DNA of 10,179 nt from Silvanigrellales bacterium (GCA_028285285.1 JANQPW010000603.1:1-10179), one strand, 5' to 3'; positions 1 to 7,100 are shown, counted from the stretch's first letter. Notes: generated by a model from the sequence alone, not told the origin. Translations and numbers: made by a program.

Positions 1-1009
1 CTCCGCCAGCATGAGCCAACGCGGCTTCAAAAGGCTCTGGCATTGCCTCATACAGAGAGTATGCTAGCACAACAGCATTGTTTGTGCGCTTTGCGCGAAA
101 GGCATGCTCATACCACGTGCCCTTTGCAACTTCCCGTACCGCTTGGTTGTAACGCTGCTCCAAGTCTTGAAACACCTCGTCGCGAGCCTTCAAAAAGGCC
201 TCGTCTTCAGCCAAGGTGGGATCCTCTGCAGCTTTCTCATAGAAGCGTTTCAAAATTCCTTTCGCTTCTTTTAAAAAGCTCTTGAAAAGCCTGCTGCTGC
301 GCAGCTCTGCTTGGTACTTTTCCTTGTAAACTGCTATGTCCCCTGCCGAAACAAGATGCTCGCGCAAGAAAACTTCCGTTGCCTTCTGAGCAACAAAACT
401 CGCAAAGCTCTCGTTGAAGGTGGAGAAACCGGGGACAAAAAGCGTGCGGTGGACACACTCGTGAATGATGACATCAACAACATCAGCCACCGAACGCCCG
501 TCGATCATCGAAGAATAAAGAGGGTCCGGAAAATATCCCAGCAGCGAAAAGGCGGTCACCCCGCCCATTCTGGTGTCATAACCTTCCTCAATAAGCTCCT
601 TTTGAAAGGCCACGGCATCTTCACGCTCGAAATAGCCGAGGTAGGGTTGGCTGCCAACAACCGGGAACCACCAAGTCTTTCTCCTGAGCCGGCGCTTCTC
701 TGCGGCTTGCACAATGTAGGTGACAGCAGGTCGATCAAGCCGAATATAGGAAGTGTACGATTCTCCTGTTTCCAGACCCACTCGTTCCCGCGCAAACTCC
801 AAAACCTGAGGCACAAGACGAAGCTTATCCAAACGCTCCGGCGACTCGTCTTTTTCGGCCAGAACTTTCGACAGTTCTTCCCGCTGCATCAACAGCCGTG
901 CCTGATGGTAGCCTTGTTCAATGGTGTAGCAGCCCTGCAAAAACGAAAACTGTGCCAGAAGACACACTGAAAACGGCGGAAAAAGCTTTTTTCGAACAGT
1001 GCGGATCAA
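1..1009 (-). CDS. Predicted aminopeptidase lipoprotein, Aminopep family (3' end outside window)
   Basis: 336 residues are visible and the C-terminus lies beyond the left edge. The N-terminus has a basic stretch (RTVRKK), a hydrophobic core and the lipobox LQGC with the lipid-accepting Cys at residue 27, so the protein should be a lipoprotein. A zinc-metallopeptidase motif HECVH sits at residues 183-187, followed by FNESF with Glu200 as the probable third ligand. Stretches such as GYFERED, YSLYE and GESYTSYIRLDRP match the Aminopep/DUF2265 family (PF10023), whose members are about this size. The start is a TTG: an in-frame TAA lies two codons upstream, and AGGAG is 8 bases before it. The TTG overlaps the stop of the MotE-family gene by 4 bases (TTGA), so it is coupled to the flagellar operon. 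A GTG at codon 15 is a poorer start because it removes the basic region. Peptide substrate and any flagellar role are unknown. Confidence 0.82.
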   Translation of the reverse strand, partial: MIRTVRKKLFPPFSVCLLAQFSFLQGCYTIEQGYHQARLLMQREELSKVLAEKDESPERLDKLRLVPQVLEFARERVGLETGESYTSYIRLDRPAVTYIVQAAEKRRLRRKTWWFPVVGSQPYLGYFEREDAVAFQKELIEEGYDTRMGGVTAFSLLGYFPDPLYSSMIDGRSVADVVDVIIHECVHRTLFVPGFSTFNESFASFVAQKATEVFLREHLVSAGDIAVYKEKYQAELRSSRLFKSFLKEAKGILKRFYEKAAEDPTLAEDEAFLKARDEVFQDLEQRYNQAVREVAKGTWYEHAFRAKRTNNAVVLAYSLYEAMPEPFEAALAHAGG

Positions 1010-1776
1010 TTTTTAAGCTCCTGAGGATTGTCTACGAAATCAGCACCCTCACACATTTTGAGATCACGGAGAAGTTCAAATTCTCGACCCGAACGTATCT
1101 TCGTGTAGTATTCCATGTATTCTGTAGCCTTGGCAGGATCCATACTCTCCAAGAGTTTTGTGACGGTCTTGGGCTTCAACCTCTGAAACAACTGCAAAAC
1201 CAGATCTCGATCCATTTGTTCGAAGACCGGCGCCGCTTTTTTCGGTTCCATTTTTTCAACGAAAGTCAAAGCCTGATCGATCCTCTCTTTTTGCACCGTC
1301 TTTTCCTTCTGCAAGGTTTCATCAAGAAGCTGTTTCTCCTCAGCAATGAGCTTCAGTTGTTCTTCAGAAACCTTCTTTGCATCGAGGTAGGCCTCCGTGG
1401 CCAGTTTCAAGCGAACAATCTTCTCCTCAACTTCCTGTCGCATCAATTCCAGCTGCGAACGAATCTTTGTGTAATCGGACAGCCCTGCTTTGCCCTCGGG
1501 AATCTTTGGAACGTCCTCTAGAGAAATAAAGCGCTCACTGTTGCTTTGAAGAGCATCGCCTTTTGCACCATAGGAGTTGGATGCCACTTTCTCTCCCGCC
1601 TCCGCTTCTTCAGCAGCGGGCAACCCCTCTGGCTGAACTTCCTCTGCCCCGTCCGACTCCTCCGCATGTGCAACGGGGGAAGGCTCACTTCCCCAGTACA
1701 GCATTCCTCCAAGAAGAGCGGCAACCGCTAAAGTCATTTTGGCAATGATGACCCCTCTCAACCCAACGATCTTCAC
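1006..1776 (-). CDS. MotE family protein (membrane anchor, coiled coil, MgtE_N-like domain)
   Basis: The 256-residue protein has one N-terminal hydrophobic segment (about residues 9-29) after a short basic start. It is either a membrane anchor or a signal peptide; AHA at 36-38 could be a signal peptidase I site. An acidic linker (39-65) follows, then a long charged coiled coil (about 100-170). The helical domain at about 168-230 (FVEKMEPKKAAPVFEQMD, then LFQRLKPKTVTKLLESMDP) resembles the MgtE intracellular N domain. This architecture is annotated as MotE; in alphaproteobacteria MotE stabilises the periplasmic motor protein MotC. The position directly after fliJ supports a flagellar role in the cell envelope, but MotC partnership is only inference. 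The GTG start overlaps the fliJ stop by 4 bases (GTGA), with GGAGG 6 bases upstream inside the last fliJ codons. Confidence 0.8.
   Translation of the reverse strand: MKIVGLRGVIIAKMTLAVAALLGGMLYWGSEPSPVAHAEESDGAEEVQPEGLPAAEEAEAGEKVASNSYGAKGDALQSNSERFISLEDVPKIPEGKAGLSDYTKIRSQLELMRQEVEEKIVRLKLATEAYLDAKKVSEEQLKLIAEEKQLLDETLQKEKTVQKERIDQALTFVEKMEPKKAAPVFEQMDRDLVLQLFQRLKPKTVTKLLESMDPAKATEYMEYYTKIRSGREFELLRDLKMCEGADFVDNPQELKN
1018..1022 (-). promoter_or_regulatory. Ribosome binding site for the TTG-started lipoprotein gene
   Basis: AGGAG on the minus strand ends 8 bases before the TTG start at 1009. It lies inside the last codons of the upstream MotE-family gene. It supports the rare TTG start over internal candidates. 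Confidence 0.7.
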
Positions 1777-2228
1777 AGGGGACCTCCCTCAAGCTTCCGC
1801 CGCCAAGCCTGCACCGAAGAACGTGTGTCGATTTCATCTTGGAGCCGTTTTTCAACACCCCGCTCGTAACGGAGCAATTTCTTCTCTTTCATTTTCTCCA
1901 AACCTCTCGTTTTCTTTCTGAGAGAAACGCAGAGTTGAGTGCACACAGCGAGCCGCTCTTTTGTTTCGTTTAACACTTTCAGAAGCTCCATGATCTGGTC
2001 TTTCTTGCTGCTAAGAGAGAGCTCAAAGATCTGAGCCTCTGCATACTCAGAGTCACGCATCAACTGGTTGAGACGATCCCGATCTTCCAAATAGGCAACA
2101 CGTAGTCTTTCAATGTCTCTTTCCAATGCCTCAATTTTTCCCTTCAACTGCAACTCATATGTTTCTGCAAACTCCAGCTCCTTGAGCTTCATGTCGAGCA
2201 CAGACTGGAGACCAAAACGAAAACTCAT
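1773..2228 (-). CDS. fliJ: Flagellar export protein FliJ
   Basis: This 151-residue, highly charged and almost wholly helical protein has long heptad-like stretches, as expected for the antiparallel coiled coil of FliJ. The beginning, MSFRFGLQSVLDMKLKEL, resembles the family's usual N-terminus (F-x-L-x-x-V-L), and the length is typical (about 145-150). FliJ acts as the central stalk of the cytoplasmic FliI ATPase ring and recycles export chaperones at FlhA. Sequence identity in this family is low, so the call rests on size, predicted coiled coil and position immediately after fliI. The ATG overlaps the fliI stop as ATGA (4 bases), and the stop overlaps the following GTG by 4 bases. Confidence 0.88.
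   Translation of the reverse strand: MSFRFGLQSVLDMKLKELEFAETYELQLKGKIEALERDIERLRVAYLEDRDRLNQLMRDSEYAEAQIFELSLSSKKDQIMELLKVLNETKERLAVCTQLCVSLRKKTRGLEKMKEKKLLRYERGVEKRLQDEIDTRSSVQAWRRKLEGGPL
1783..1787 (-). promoter_or_regulatory. Ribosome binding site for the MotE-family gene, inside fliJ
   Basis: GGAGG lies 6 bases before the GTG start at 1776. The same bases encode the Glu-Gly-Gly near the end of FliJ, so the site is embedded in the upstream coding region. Confidence 0.7.
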
Positions 2229-3571
2229 GCTTCGTCACCCACAATGAGTCGGCGCATATCAGCAAACGAGTCTTCATAGGTTGCGCTTTCCTGGCGGTCT
2301 TGTTTCAAGAAAGACTCAATGTGCGGCATCATCATGATGGCTTGATCAAGCTTGGCGTTGGTTCCAGCCTCGTAGGCCCCAACGGCAATGGCCTCTTCAT
2401 AGCGGGAGTATGTGGCCATCAAATCCCGAAGCGTGCCCGCGAGCTGCCAATGCTCCCGTGACACAATATCAACCATGACACGGCTTGCACTCGATAGAAT
2501 GTCGATTGCAGGAAAGTGATTGCGAGCCGCCAACTCTCTATGGAGGTTGATGTGACCATCGAGAATGGATCGTGCCGCATCACAAATGGGGTCGCTGAAG
2601 TCGTCACCGTCAACCAAAACCGTGTAAATTCCCGTGAGGGTTCCCGATGATGCCGAATTTCCGGCTCGCTCCAGAAGACGTGGCAACAACGAGAACACCG
2701 AGGGGGTGTAGCCCTTTGATGTTGGGGGTTCACCCACCGACAGACCAATTTGCCGCTGCGCCATGGCCACACGGGTGAGAGAGTCGAGCATGAGCATCAC
2801 ACGCCGGCCTCGCTCCCGAAAAAACTCAGCAACGGCTGTGGTGGCATGCGCGGCACGAATGCGCGAGAGAGGAGACTGGTCTCCCGTGGACACAATCACA
2901 ATGCTTCTGCTCAAGCCTTCTGGACCCAGACAATTGTCGATGAACTCTCTGACCTCGCGCCCACGCTCGCCGATCAGCCCGATAACGTTCACATCCACAC
3001 TGGCGTACTGCGAGATCATACCCAGCAAAACCGACTTTCCCACCCCAGAGCCAGCCATGATCCCCATTCGCTGCCCCTCTCCACATGTCAGGAGTGTGTT
3101 GATCGATCGCACACCCAAATCAATGGGCTTCTCAATGGTACGGCGCTCCATAGGGTTCAAAGGTTCTCGAACAAGGTTCCAACTTTCCCCCATGTTCTCG
3201 CCAAAAGACCCCTTTCCATCGATTGGACGCAAATAGGCATCGAGCACGCGACCAACGAGGTGCTCACCCACGCGAATGGTGGGCTCTCTTTCAATCAAAG
3301 TAACAAGAGCGTTTCCGCAGATTCCGGTGGGATCAGACAACGGAGCGACCAGCGCATGGTGCTTGCGAAAGCCCACAACTTCCCCTTCAATGTCCACTCC
3401 ACCCATTCCTTCAATGCGCACTCGCGCCCCAAGAGGAGCGCCAGGCAAGTGCACCTCCAAAGTGTCACCCAAGACCTCTTTCACTTTTCCCTGTTTTTGC
3501 AACAGCCGGTCAGACTGAGTGCCCTGCCCCCGCAGTTGTCTGAGCCTTTGAAGCGCATCTGGTGCAAACAT
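2225..3571 (-). CDS. fliI: Flagellum-specific ATPase FliI
   Basis: The 448-residue protein is the ATPase of the flagellar type III export apparatus. It hydrolyses ATP on the cytoplasmic side of the basal body to help load export substrates. The Walker A loop GSGVGKS is at 174-180 (Lys179), the catalytic glutamate region GERGREV at 201-207, and the Walker B strand RRVMLMLDS ends with Asp263. GEPPTSKGYTPSVFSLLPRL (280-299) and DGHINLHRELA (338-348) are typical of the FliI/YscN group of F1-like ATPases. The length is normal (about 440-460). The start codon overlaps the fliH stop by one base (TGATG), with AGGTG 5 bases before the ATG. Downstream it overlaps fliJ by 4 bases. No key residue is missing. 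Confidence 0.97.
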   Translation of the reverse strand: MFAPDALQRLRQLRGQGTQSDRLLQKQGKVKEVLGDTLEVHLPGAPLGARVRIEGMGGVDIEGEVVGFRKHHALVAPLSDPTGICGNALVTLIEREPTIRVGEHLVGRVLDAYLRPIDGKGSFGENMGESWNLVREPLNPMERRTIEKPIDLGVRSINTLLTCGEGQRMGIMAGSGVGKSVLLGMISQYASVDVNVIGLIGERGREVREFIDNCLGPEGLSRSIVIVSTGDQSPLSRIRAAHATTAVAEFFRERGRRVMLMLDSLTRVAMAQRQIGLSVGEPPTSKGYTPSVFSLLPRLLERAGNSASSGTLTGIYTVLVDGDDFSDPICDAARSILDGHINLHRELAARNHFPAIDILSSASRVMVDIVSREHWQLAGTLRDLMATYSRYEEAIAVGAYEAGTNAKLDQAIMMMPHIESFLKQDRQESATYEDSFADMRRLIVGDEA

Positions 3572-5133
3572 CAGCTCACCTCTTCATCGTCATTGTTTGC
3601 GTTTTTCTCACCCGGTTCTTCGTTGGCTTCCTCTCCTCGACCGTCTTCACTTTTTGAGGCCTCTGAAGAACCAAAAAGATCTTTTGACAGGTTTTGGATC
3701 TCCTCCTCAACCAACTTGTCCAGTTGAACCTTCACAGCCTCATCGTCAGACTCAAGCGAGAAGTCTCCAACGGGAAGATCCTCAGCGGCTGTCCATTCCA
3801 CGTTTTTAAAGGGCAACCCCAACTCTTCGAACTGCGAGCGGACCCGATCGAGAGTGTCGGGATGAGCTTTCACGGCCAAGCTCCCCTGATGACTGTGCAG
3901 AGAATCCACAGCTTGAGAAAAGAGCCTTTGGAGGGCCGTGTCATTGGTCTTCAACTCTGTTCTGAGAATGCGCTCAGCAGAAAGCCGCATCATTTCTGAA
4001 AAGATTTCACGCCCCTCTTTCAGCACATCTGCACGAATTTGCTCCATTTGATTCTTTGTTTCTGTGAGCATGCTGTGAAGCTCTCGGTACTTTTCTTGAG
4101 CTTCTCTCAGGCCTTCTTTGCGCCCCTCTTCGAAAGACGCTTGCTGCTCTTCAGGGCCGGCATCAGCGGGCCCGGGCTGGTGTTCGGGTTGAGCTTCAGG
4201 CCCAGGCGCAGCCAACACTTCCTCCCCTAAGGCCTCTCCCTCGGTGGGCCCTTCGTGCAACGCGGCTTCCACAACCGGCGGCTCTGTTGGAGACGATGGC
4301 TCTGGCAAGTGTTCGGTGGTTTCCTGCCCCACGCCGGCGTCTGCAGGCCCCGCTGCATCATCTGTGGAAACGATCGGATCGGCTTCTGTGTCAGGGGGCT
4401 CTTCTCCAAACAATTCTTTTTTCAGCGAGGCCTCTCCCAGATCTCCACCCGTTTTTTCGTTGAGAGCCGCCAGAGCCCGATCGCGCGCTTCTGTAGACAC
4501 ATCTGAAGCAGGCTTCATCGGTTCGTTCTGATTCCCACCTGTGGGAACCTTTTTCAGAATCAAATGTTCACTGGCAGCAGGTGCTGACTCTCCTCCTTCA
4601 GCCGATATCGGTTGCACAGACTCAGCAGGTTGAGCAGGTTGAGAAGTCTCCACACCCTGTGGAGGGGTCTCTTCCCCATGTGCTGGAGGAGAACTCAACG
4701 GAGCTTCGTCGTCACGGTTTCCACGCGATTTCCACTTGCTAAAACGGTCTTCCAAATCGGGGGGGGTTGCGATTTCCGAAAAATCGATGGTGGAAGTGTC
4801 GTCATCATCAAGGTTACGGCGCTTACGACGCTGCATGGTTTCCTGAATGTACTTTCGGTAGTCGTCGGCGAGGTCAACGGGCAGCAATGGTTTTGCGGGC
4901 GATCGAAGCGCCTTTGAAAACTGCCGCGGACACGTCACCTTTGTTCGCAACTCTTGAGGATCGTGGAGCTCATGGGCCACCACACTGGCTCGAGGGTTGT
5001 CGGGCAACACGAGGTCGTCTGCTTTGAATTGCAACCAGGCATAGCTTTGGATGGAGAAGTGCTCGTTGTCTTCTGGGATATCCTCTTTTTTGAGAAGTCG
5101 ACCGTAAGGATCTTTTTGGTTCGCATCAATCAT
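3571..5133 (-). CDS. fliH: Flagellar assembly protein FliH with a very long N-terminal extension
   Basis: The C-terminal part, about residues 333-488, looks like FliH: a glycine-zipper-like helix start (FEEGRKEGLREA), a long amphipathic helix, and the V-ATPase subunit E-like end with VKAHPDTLDRV near 421-431. FliH binds FliI, holds it inactive and docks it at the C-ring protein FliN. The protein is 520 residues; most FliH are about 230. The extra part is an N-terminal region with a possibly ordered segment (YAWLQFKADDLVLPDNPRAS, 31-50), a basic patch QRRKRR (101-106), and an acidic Pro/Ala/Glu-rich linker (about 140-332) that should be disordered. There is also an acidic tail (about 493-520) after KDLFG. 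KELFG recurs at 239-243, and GPADAG occurs twice (262-267, 321-326). The start is 22 bases after fliG; only a GGAG 13 bases upstream is seen, so the RBS is weak. Confidence 0.85.
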   Translation of the reverse strand: MIDANQKDPYGRLLKKEDIPEDNEHFSIQSYAWLQFKADDLVLPDNPRASVVAHELHDPQELRTKVTCPRQFSKALRSPAKPLLPVDLADDYRKYIQETMQRRKRRNLDDDDTSTIDFSEIATPPDLEDRFSKWKSRGNRDDEAPLSSPPAHGEETPPQGVETSQPAQPAESVQPISAEGGESAPAASEHLILKKVPTGGNQNEPMKPASDVSTEARDRALAALNEKTGGDLGEASLKKELFGEEPPDTEADPIVSTDDAAGPADAGVGQETTEHLPEPSSPTEPPVVEAALHEGPTEGEALGEEVLAAPGPEAQPEHQPGPADAGPEEQQASFEEGRKEGLREAQEKYRELHSMLTETKNQMEQIRADVLKEGREIFSEMMRLSAERILRTELKTNDTALQRLFSQAVDSLHSHQGSLAVKAHPDTLDRVRSQFEELGLPFKNVEWTAAEDLPVGDFSLESDDEAVKVQLDKLVEEEIQNLSKDLFGSSEASKSEDGRGEEANEEPGEKNANNDDEEVS

Positions 5134-5155
5134 AGAAGCTTTCTGTCTCCAGACA

Positions 5156-6154
5156 TCAGACCAGCGCGTTCTCGCCGCTTGTTGAAATCACAATCTTTCC
5201 TTCTTCGTTGAGTCGTCTGGCAACCTGCACAATTTGGAATTGAGCGGCTTCCACATCGGAGAGCTTCGCCGGAGCTGCATTTTCCATTTCTTCACGAAGT
5301 GTTTCAGAAGCACGCTGAGACATATTGCGGAAGATGAGATCCCTCACGGCCTCGCCTGAAGTCTTCAAGGCCAGTTTGAGCTGATCTGGCTTCACATCGC
5401 GCAAAATGGCCTGCACGCCCCGATCATCAATTTTCACAAGGTCGTCAAACACAAACATGAGTTTGCGGATCTGCTCCGAAAGATCGGGATCCCTCTCCTC
5501 GAGCCGGTCCAAAATGTTTTCCTCAGTGGCCTTGTCCATAAGGTTCAGCATCTCAACCACAGGCTCAACTCCGCCGATCTGTTGCGAAGTGACGTTACCC
5601 ATGCGCTGGATCTCGTTGCGCAAAACATCGTCAATTTCATCGATGATATCGGGCGACACAGCCTCGAGGTTGGCAATTCTCAAGATCAATTCAGTGTGGA
5701 GGGAGTCAGGGAGGAGCTTGAGCGTCTCTCCAAACTTCTTCGGCTCCAAGTGCGCCAAAATCAATGCGATGGTTTGGGGGTGCTCCGAACGCAGAAAGTT
5801 GGCCAACGTTTTCGGGTCAATCAGCTCGAGAGACTCAAGAGTAGCCGCACTTTCCAAAGAAAGCTCTTCGACCATTTCGGCCGCTTCAGAGTCTTTAAAT
5901 GCTGACTCAATAAGTTTCTTTGTGAAATCGTTGCCACCGAAGAAGAACTTCTTGTTCGATTGCAACACCACATAGAACTCTTCCATAACCTCGTCGATGA
6001 TCTCGTTGTCGATCCGACCCAGGCGACTCATCGCACTACCGATGCGCTTAATCTCAAACTCGGTCATCTGCTTGAAGATTTCAGCGGAGATTTCTTCCCC
6101 AAAGGCCAGAAGCAATATGGCGGCTTTTTGTGGTCCGGAAAACTTGGTCGCCAC
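5156..6154 (-). CDS. fliG: Flagellar motor switch protein FliG
   Basis: At 332 residues this is a full-length FliG, the C-ring protein that joins the MS-ring to the switch and takes torque from the stator. The EHPQ motif is at 124-127 (SEHPQTIALILAHL), the GG hinge at 194-195 and the MFVF motif at 233-236. By eye-alignment to E. coli FliG the charged torque-helix positions fall at the same numbers: Lys264, Arg281, Glu288, Glu289 (Asp in E. coli) and Lys297 (Arg in E. coli), so all charges are kept. The start is a GTG with AAAGGA 6 bases upstream; an in-frame TGA at 6170-6172 excludes a longer form. It is the first gene of the minus-strand flagellar unit. The usual upstream neighbour fliF is absent. 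Confidence 0.97.
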   Translation of the reverse strand: MATKFSGPQKAAILLLAFGEEISAEIFKQMTEFEIKRIGSAMSRLGRIDNEIIDEVMEEFYVVLQSNKKFFFGGNDFTKKLIESAFKDSEAAEMVEELSLESAATLESLELIDPKTLANFLRSEHPQTIALILAHLEPKKFGETLKLLPDSLHTELILRIANLEAVSPDIIDEIDDVLRNEIQRMGNVTSQQIGGVEPVVEMLNLMDKATEENILDRLEERDPDLSEQIRKLMFVFDDLVKIDDRGVQAILRDVKPDQLKLALKTSGEAVRDLIFRNMSQRASETLREEMENAAPAKLSDVEAAQFQIVQVARRLNEEGKIVISTSGENALV

Positions 6155-6160
6155 GAGGGT

Positions 6161-6166
6161 TCCTTT
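6161..6166 (-). promoter_or_regulatory. Ribosome binding site for fliG (GTG start)
   Basis: AAAGGA on the minus strand, 6 bases before the GTG at 6154. With the in-frame stop at 6170-6172 it fixes the start of fliG. Confidence 0.65.
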
Positions 6167-6188
6167 CAGTCACTGTGCACACAGCAAG

Positions 6189-6228
6189 GTGCTCAGGTTC
6201 AGCGTACCGAGCTGGACTTGTGCTCAGG
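6189..6228. repeat. Direct repeat of GTGCTCAGG, 31 bp apart, upstream of fliG
   Basis: GTGCTCAGG occurs at 6189-6197 and again at 6220-6228. The 31-bp offset is close to three helical turns, so both copies face the same side of the DNA. They lie 35-74 bp upstream of the fliG start in the divergent fliG/bluB intergenic region. This could be a paired regulator site or part of the fliG leader. No convincing -35/-10, sigma-28 or sigma-54 element was recognised for fliG nearby. Confidence 0.4.
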
Positions 6229-6309
6229 CGGCAAGCTCGTGCATTGGGTCAGAGGATTGCTGGGCAGAGCTTACCTAAGGGGTTCGACGCAAAGAGTTTT
6301 CGTTCTTGA

Positions 6310-6315
6310 TTGACA
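6310..6315 (+). promoter_or_regulatory. Possible -35 element (TTGACA) for bluB
   Basis: A perfect TTGACA lies 61 bases before the bluB start. No good -10 hexamer follows at 16-18 bp, so the promoter assignment is weak. The rest of 6155-6375 is the divergent intergenic region between fliG and bluB. Confidence 0.25.
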
Positions 6316-6361
6316 ACCAGATTTGGCACTAATGTGGAATGAGGCCCCTCAATCGGTTCCT

Positions 6362-6367
6362 GGAGGA
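6362..6367 (+). promoter_or_regulatory. Ribosome binding site for bluB
   Basis: GGAGGA lies 8 bases before the ATG at 6376, a near-perfect Shine-Dalgarno sequence that fixes the start. Confidence 0.75.
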
Positions 6368-6375
6368 ACGACAAA

Positions 6376-7017
6376 ATGACAGCGGAACAATTGCTCAAAC
6401 TCATGTCAAGACGGAGAGATGTGAGGCACTTTGTTCCTGGTTTCCCCCTCCCGGATGAGGTGCTTCAACAATGCCTGCAAGCCGCAGCACTGGCGCCTTC
6501 GGTTGGCCTCTCTCAGCCCACTCGGCTGGTCGTCACCCACAACCCTGAGATGAAGCGTCGGGTCCATGCCGCCTTTAAAGAAGAGTGGCAAGAGAGTTTC
6601 CCCTCTTCTCAAGACCTCGGCACAGAATCCCGCAGGCAGTACAGACAAATCAAACTCCAGGGCATCTTGGAAGCCCCCCTCGGCATGGCGGTCTTTTGTG
6701 AACGACCCAAAGAATTCACAATCGGTGTTTCTGCAATGCCGGAAGCACAAGAGTGGAGTGTTGCGTGCGCCATTGAAAACATGTGGCTATTGCTCACAGC
6801 CTCCGGCTTTGGGATGGGGTGGGTGTCGATTGTGCAGCCAGACCGCTTGCGTCAGATCTTTGATGTTCCACCCCATTGGGTGGCCATGGGTTACCTCTGC
6901 CTCGGAAAACCCGCCACAGACTACGAGGGACGGCCCATGCTGGAGAGCAATGGCTGGAAAAAGTCCAAAAAACTGAACTATTGGCTAGACTCCTTCTCTG
7001 AAAACAACAGACACTAG
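6376..7017 (+). CDS. bluB: 5,6-dimethylbenzimidazole synthase BluB
   Basis: The 213-residue protein is a nitroreductase-fold flavoenzyme of the BluB type. BluB breaks down reduced FMN with oxygen to give 5,6-dimethylbenzimidazole, the lower ligand of vitamin B12. Family features in order: SRRRDVRHF at 11-19 (Asp15 corresponds to the essential Asp of S. meliloti BluB), APSVGLSQPTR at 40-50, IKLQGILEAPLGMAVFC at 92-108, MPEAQEWSVACAIENMWLL at 121-139, GWVSI at 148-152 (Ser151 matches the second known functional residue) and YLCLGKP at 173-179. Length fits the family. Ordinary nitroreductases lack the QGI-EAP and GWVSI combination, which argues against a generic call. No cob or cbi gene is adjacent, so it stands alone in its own unit with its own RBS and a terminator overlapping its stop codon. 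Confidence 0.9.
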   Translation: MTAEQLLKLMSRRRDVRHFVPGFPLPDEVLQQCLQAAALAPSVGLSQPTRLVVTHNPEMKRRVHAAFKEEWQESFPSSQDLGTESRRQYRQIKLQGILEAPLGMAVFCERPKEFTIGVSAMPEAQEWSVACAIENMWLLLTASGFGMGWVSIVQPDRLRQIFDVPPHWVAMGYLCLGKPATDYEGRPMLESNGWKKSKKLNYWLDSFSENNRH

Positions 7018-7043
7018 CACAAGTCAGTGCCTGTGTTTTTTTT
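7007..7043 (+). terminator. Intrinsic terminator after bluB
   Basis: A 9-bp stem ACAGACACT/AGTGCCTGT (7007-7015 with 7026-7034, one A-C mismatch) has a 10-base loop. One base follows, then a run of eight T (7036-7043). The stem begins inside the last codons of bluB and takes in part of its stop codon. Confidence 0.75.
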
Positions 7044-7056
7044 ACGTCTTTGACGA

Positions 7057-7084
7057 TTGCAAATCACGTCGAAGCGGATAACAT
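7057..7084 (+). promoter_or_regulatory. Possible promoter for the unknown gene at 7246
   Basis: TTGCAA (7057-7062) and TAACAT (7079-7084) are separated by 16 bp. Each matches the sigma-70 consensus at 4 of 6 positions. It follows the bluB terminator and would give a leader of about 155 bases. Weak on sequence alone. Confidence 0.28.
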
Positions 7085-7100
7085 GCTGATCAACAACCAA

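Noticed and set aside
311..970. Plus-strand open frame of 219 codons
   Set aside because: It is antisense to the Aminopep-family lipoprotein, whose HECVH and other family motifs are clear on the minus strand; the plus-strand product has no recognisable pattern.
2750..3727. Plus-strand open frame of 325 codons
   Set aside because: It lies opposite fliI and the end of fliH, which are certain; the translation is His/Ser/Pro-rich shadow sequence.
6174..6181. Perfect palindrome TGTGCACA just upstream of fliG
   Set aside because: Eight bases are too short to call an operator, and a similar TGCACACAG string occurs inside fliJ, so chance is likely.
5960..6313. Plus-strand frame of 117 codons crossing the fliG start and the intergenic region
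   Set aside because: It is mostly antisense to fliG, with no RBS or recognisable motif.
6323..6339. Sigma-54-like -24/-12 element before bluB (TTGGCAC then TGGAA)
   Set aside because: The -24 half is good, but the invariant GC of the -12 half is GA, and no activator site was seen.
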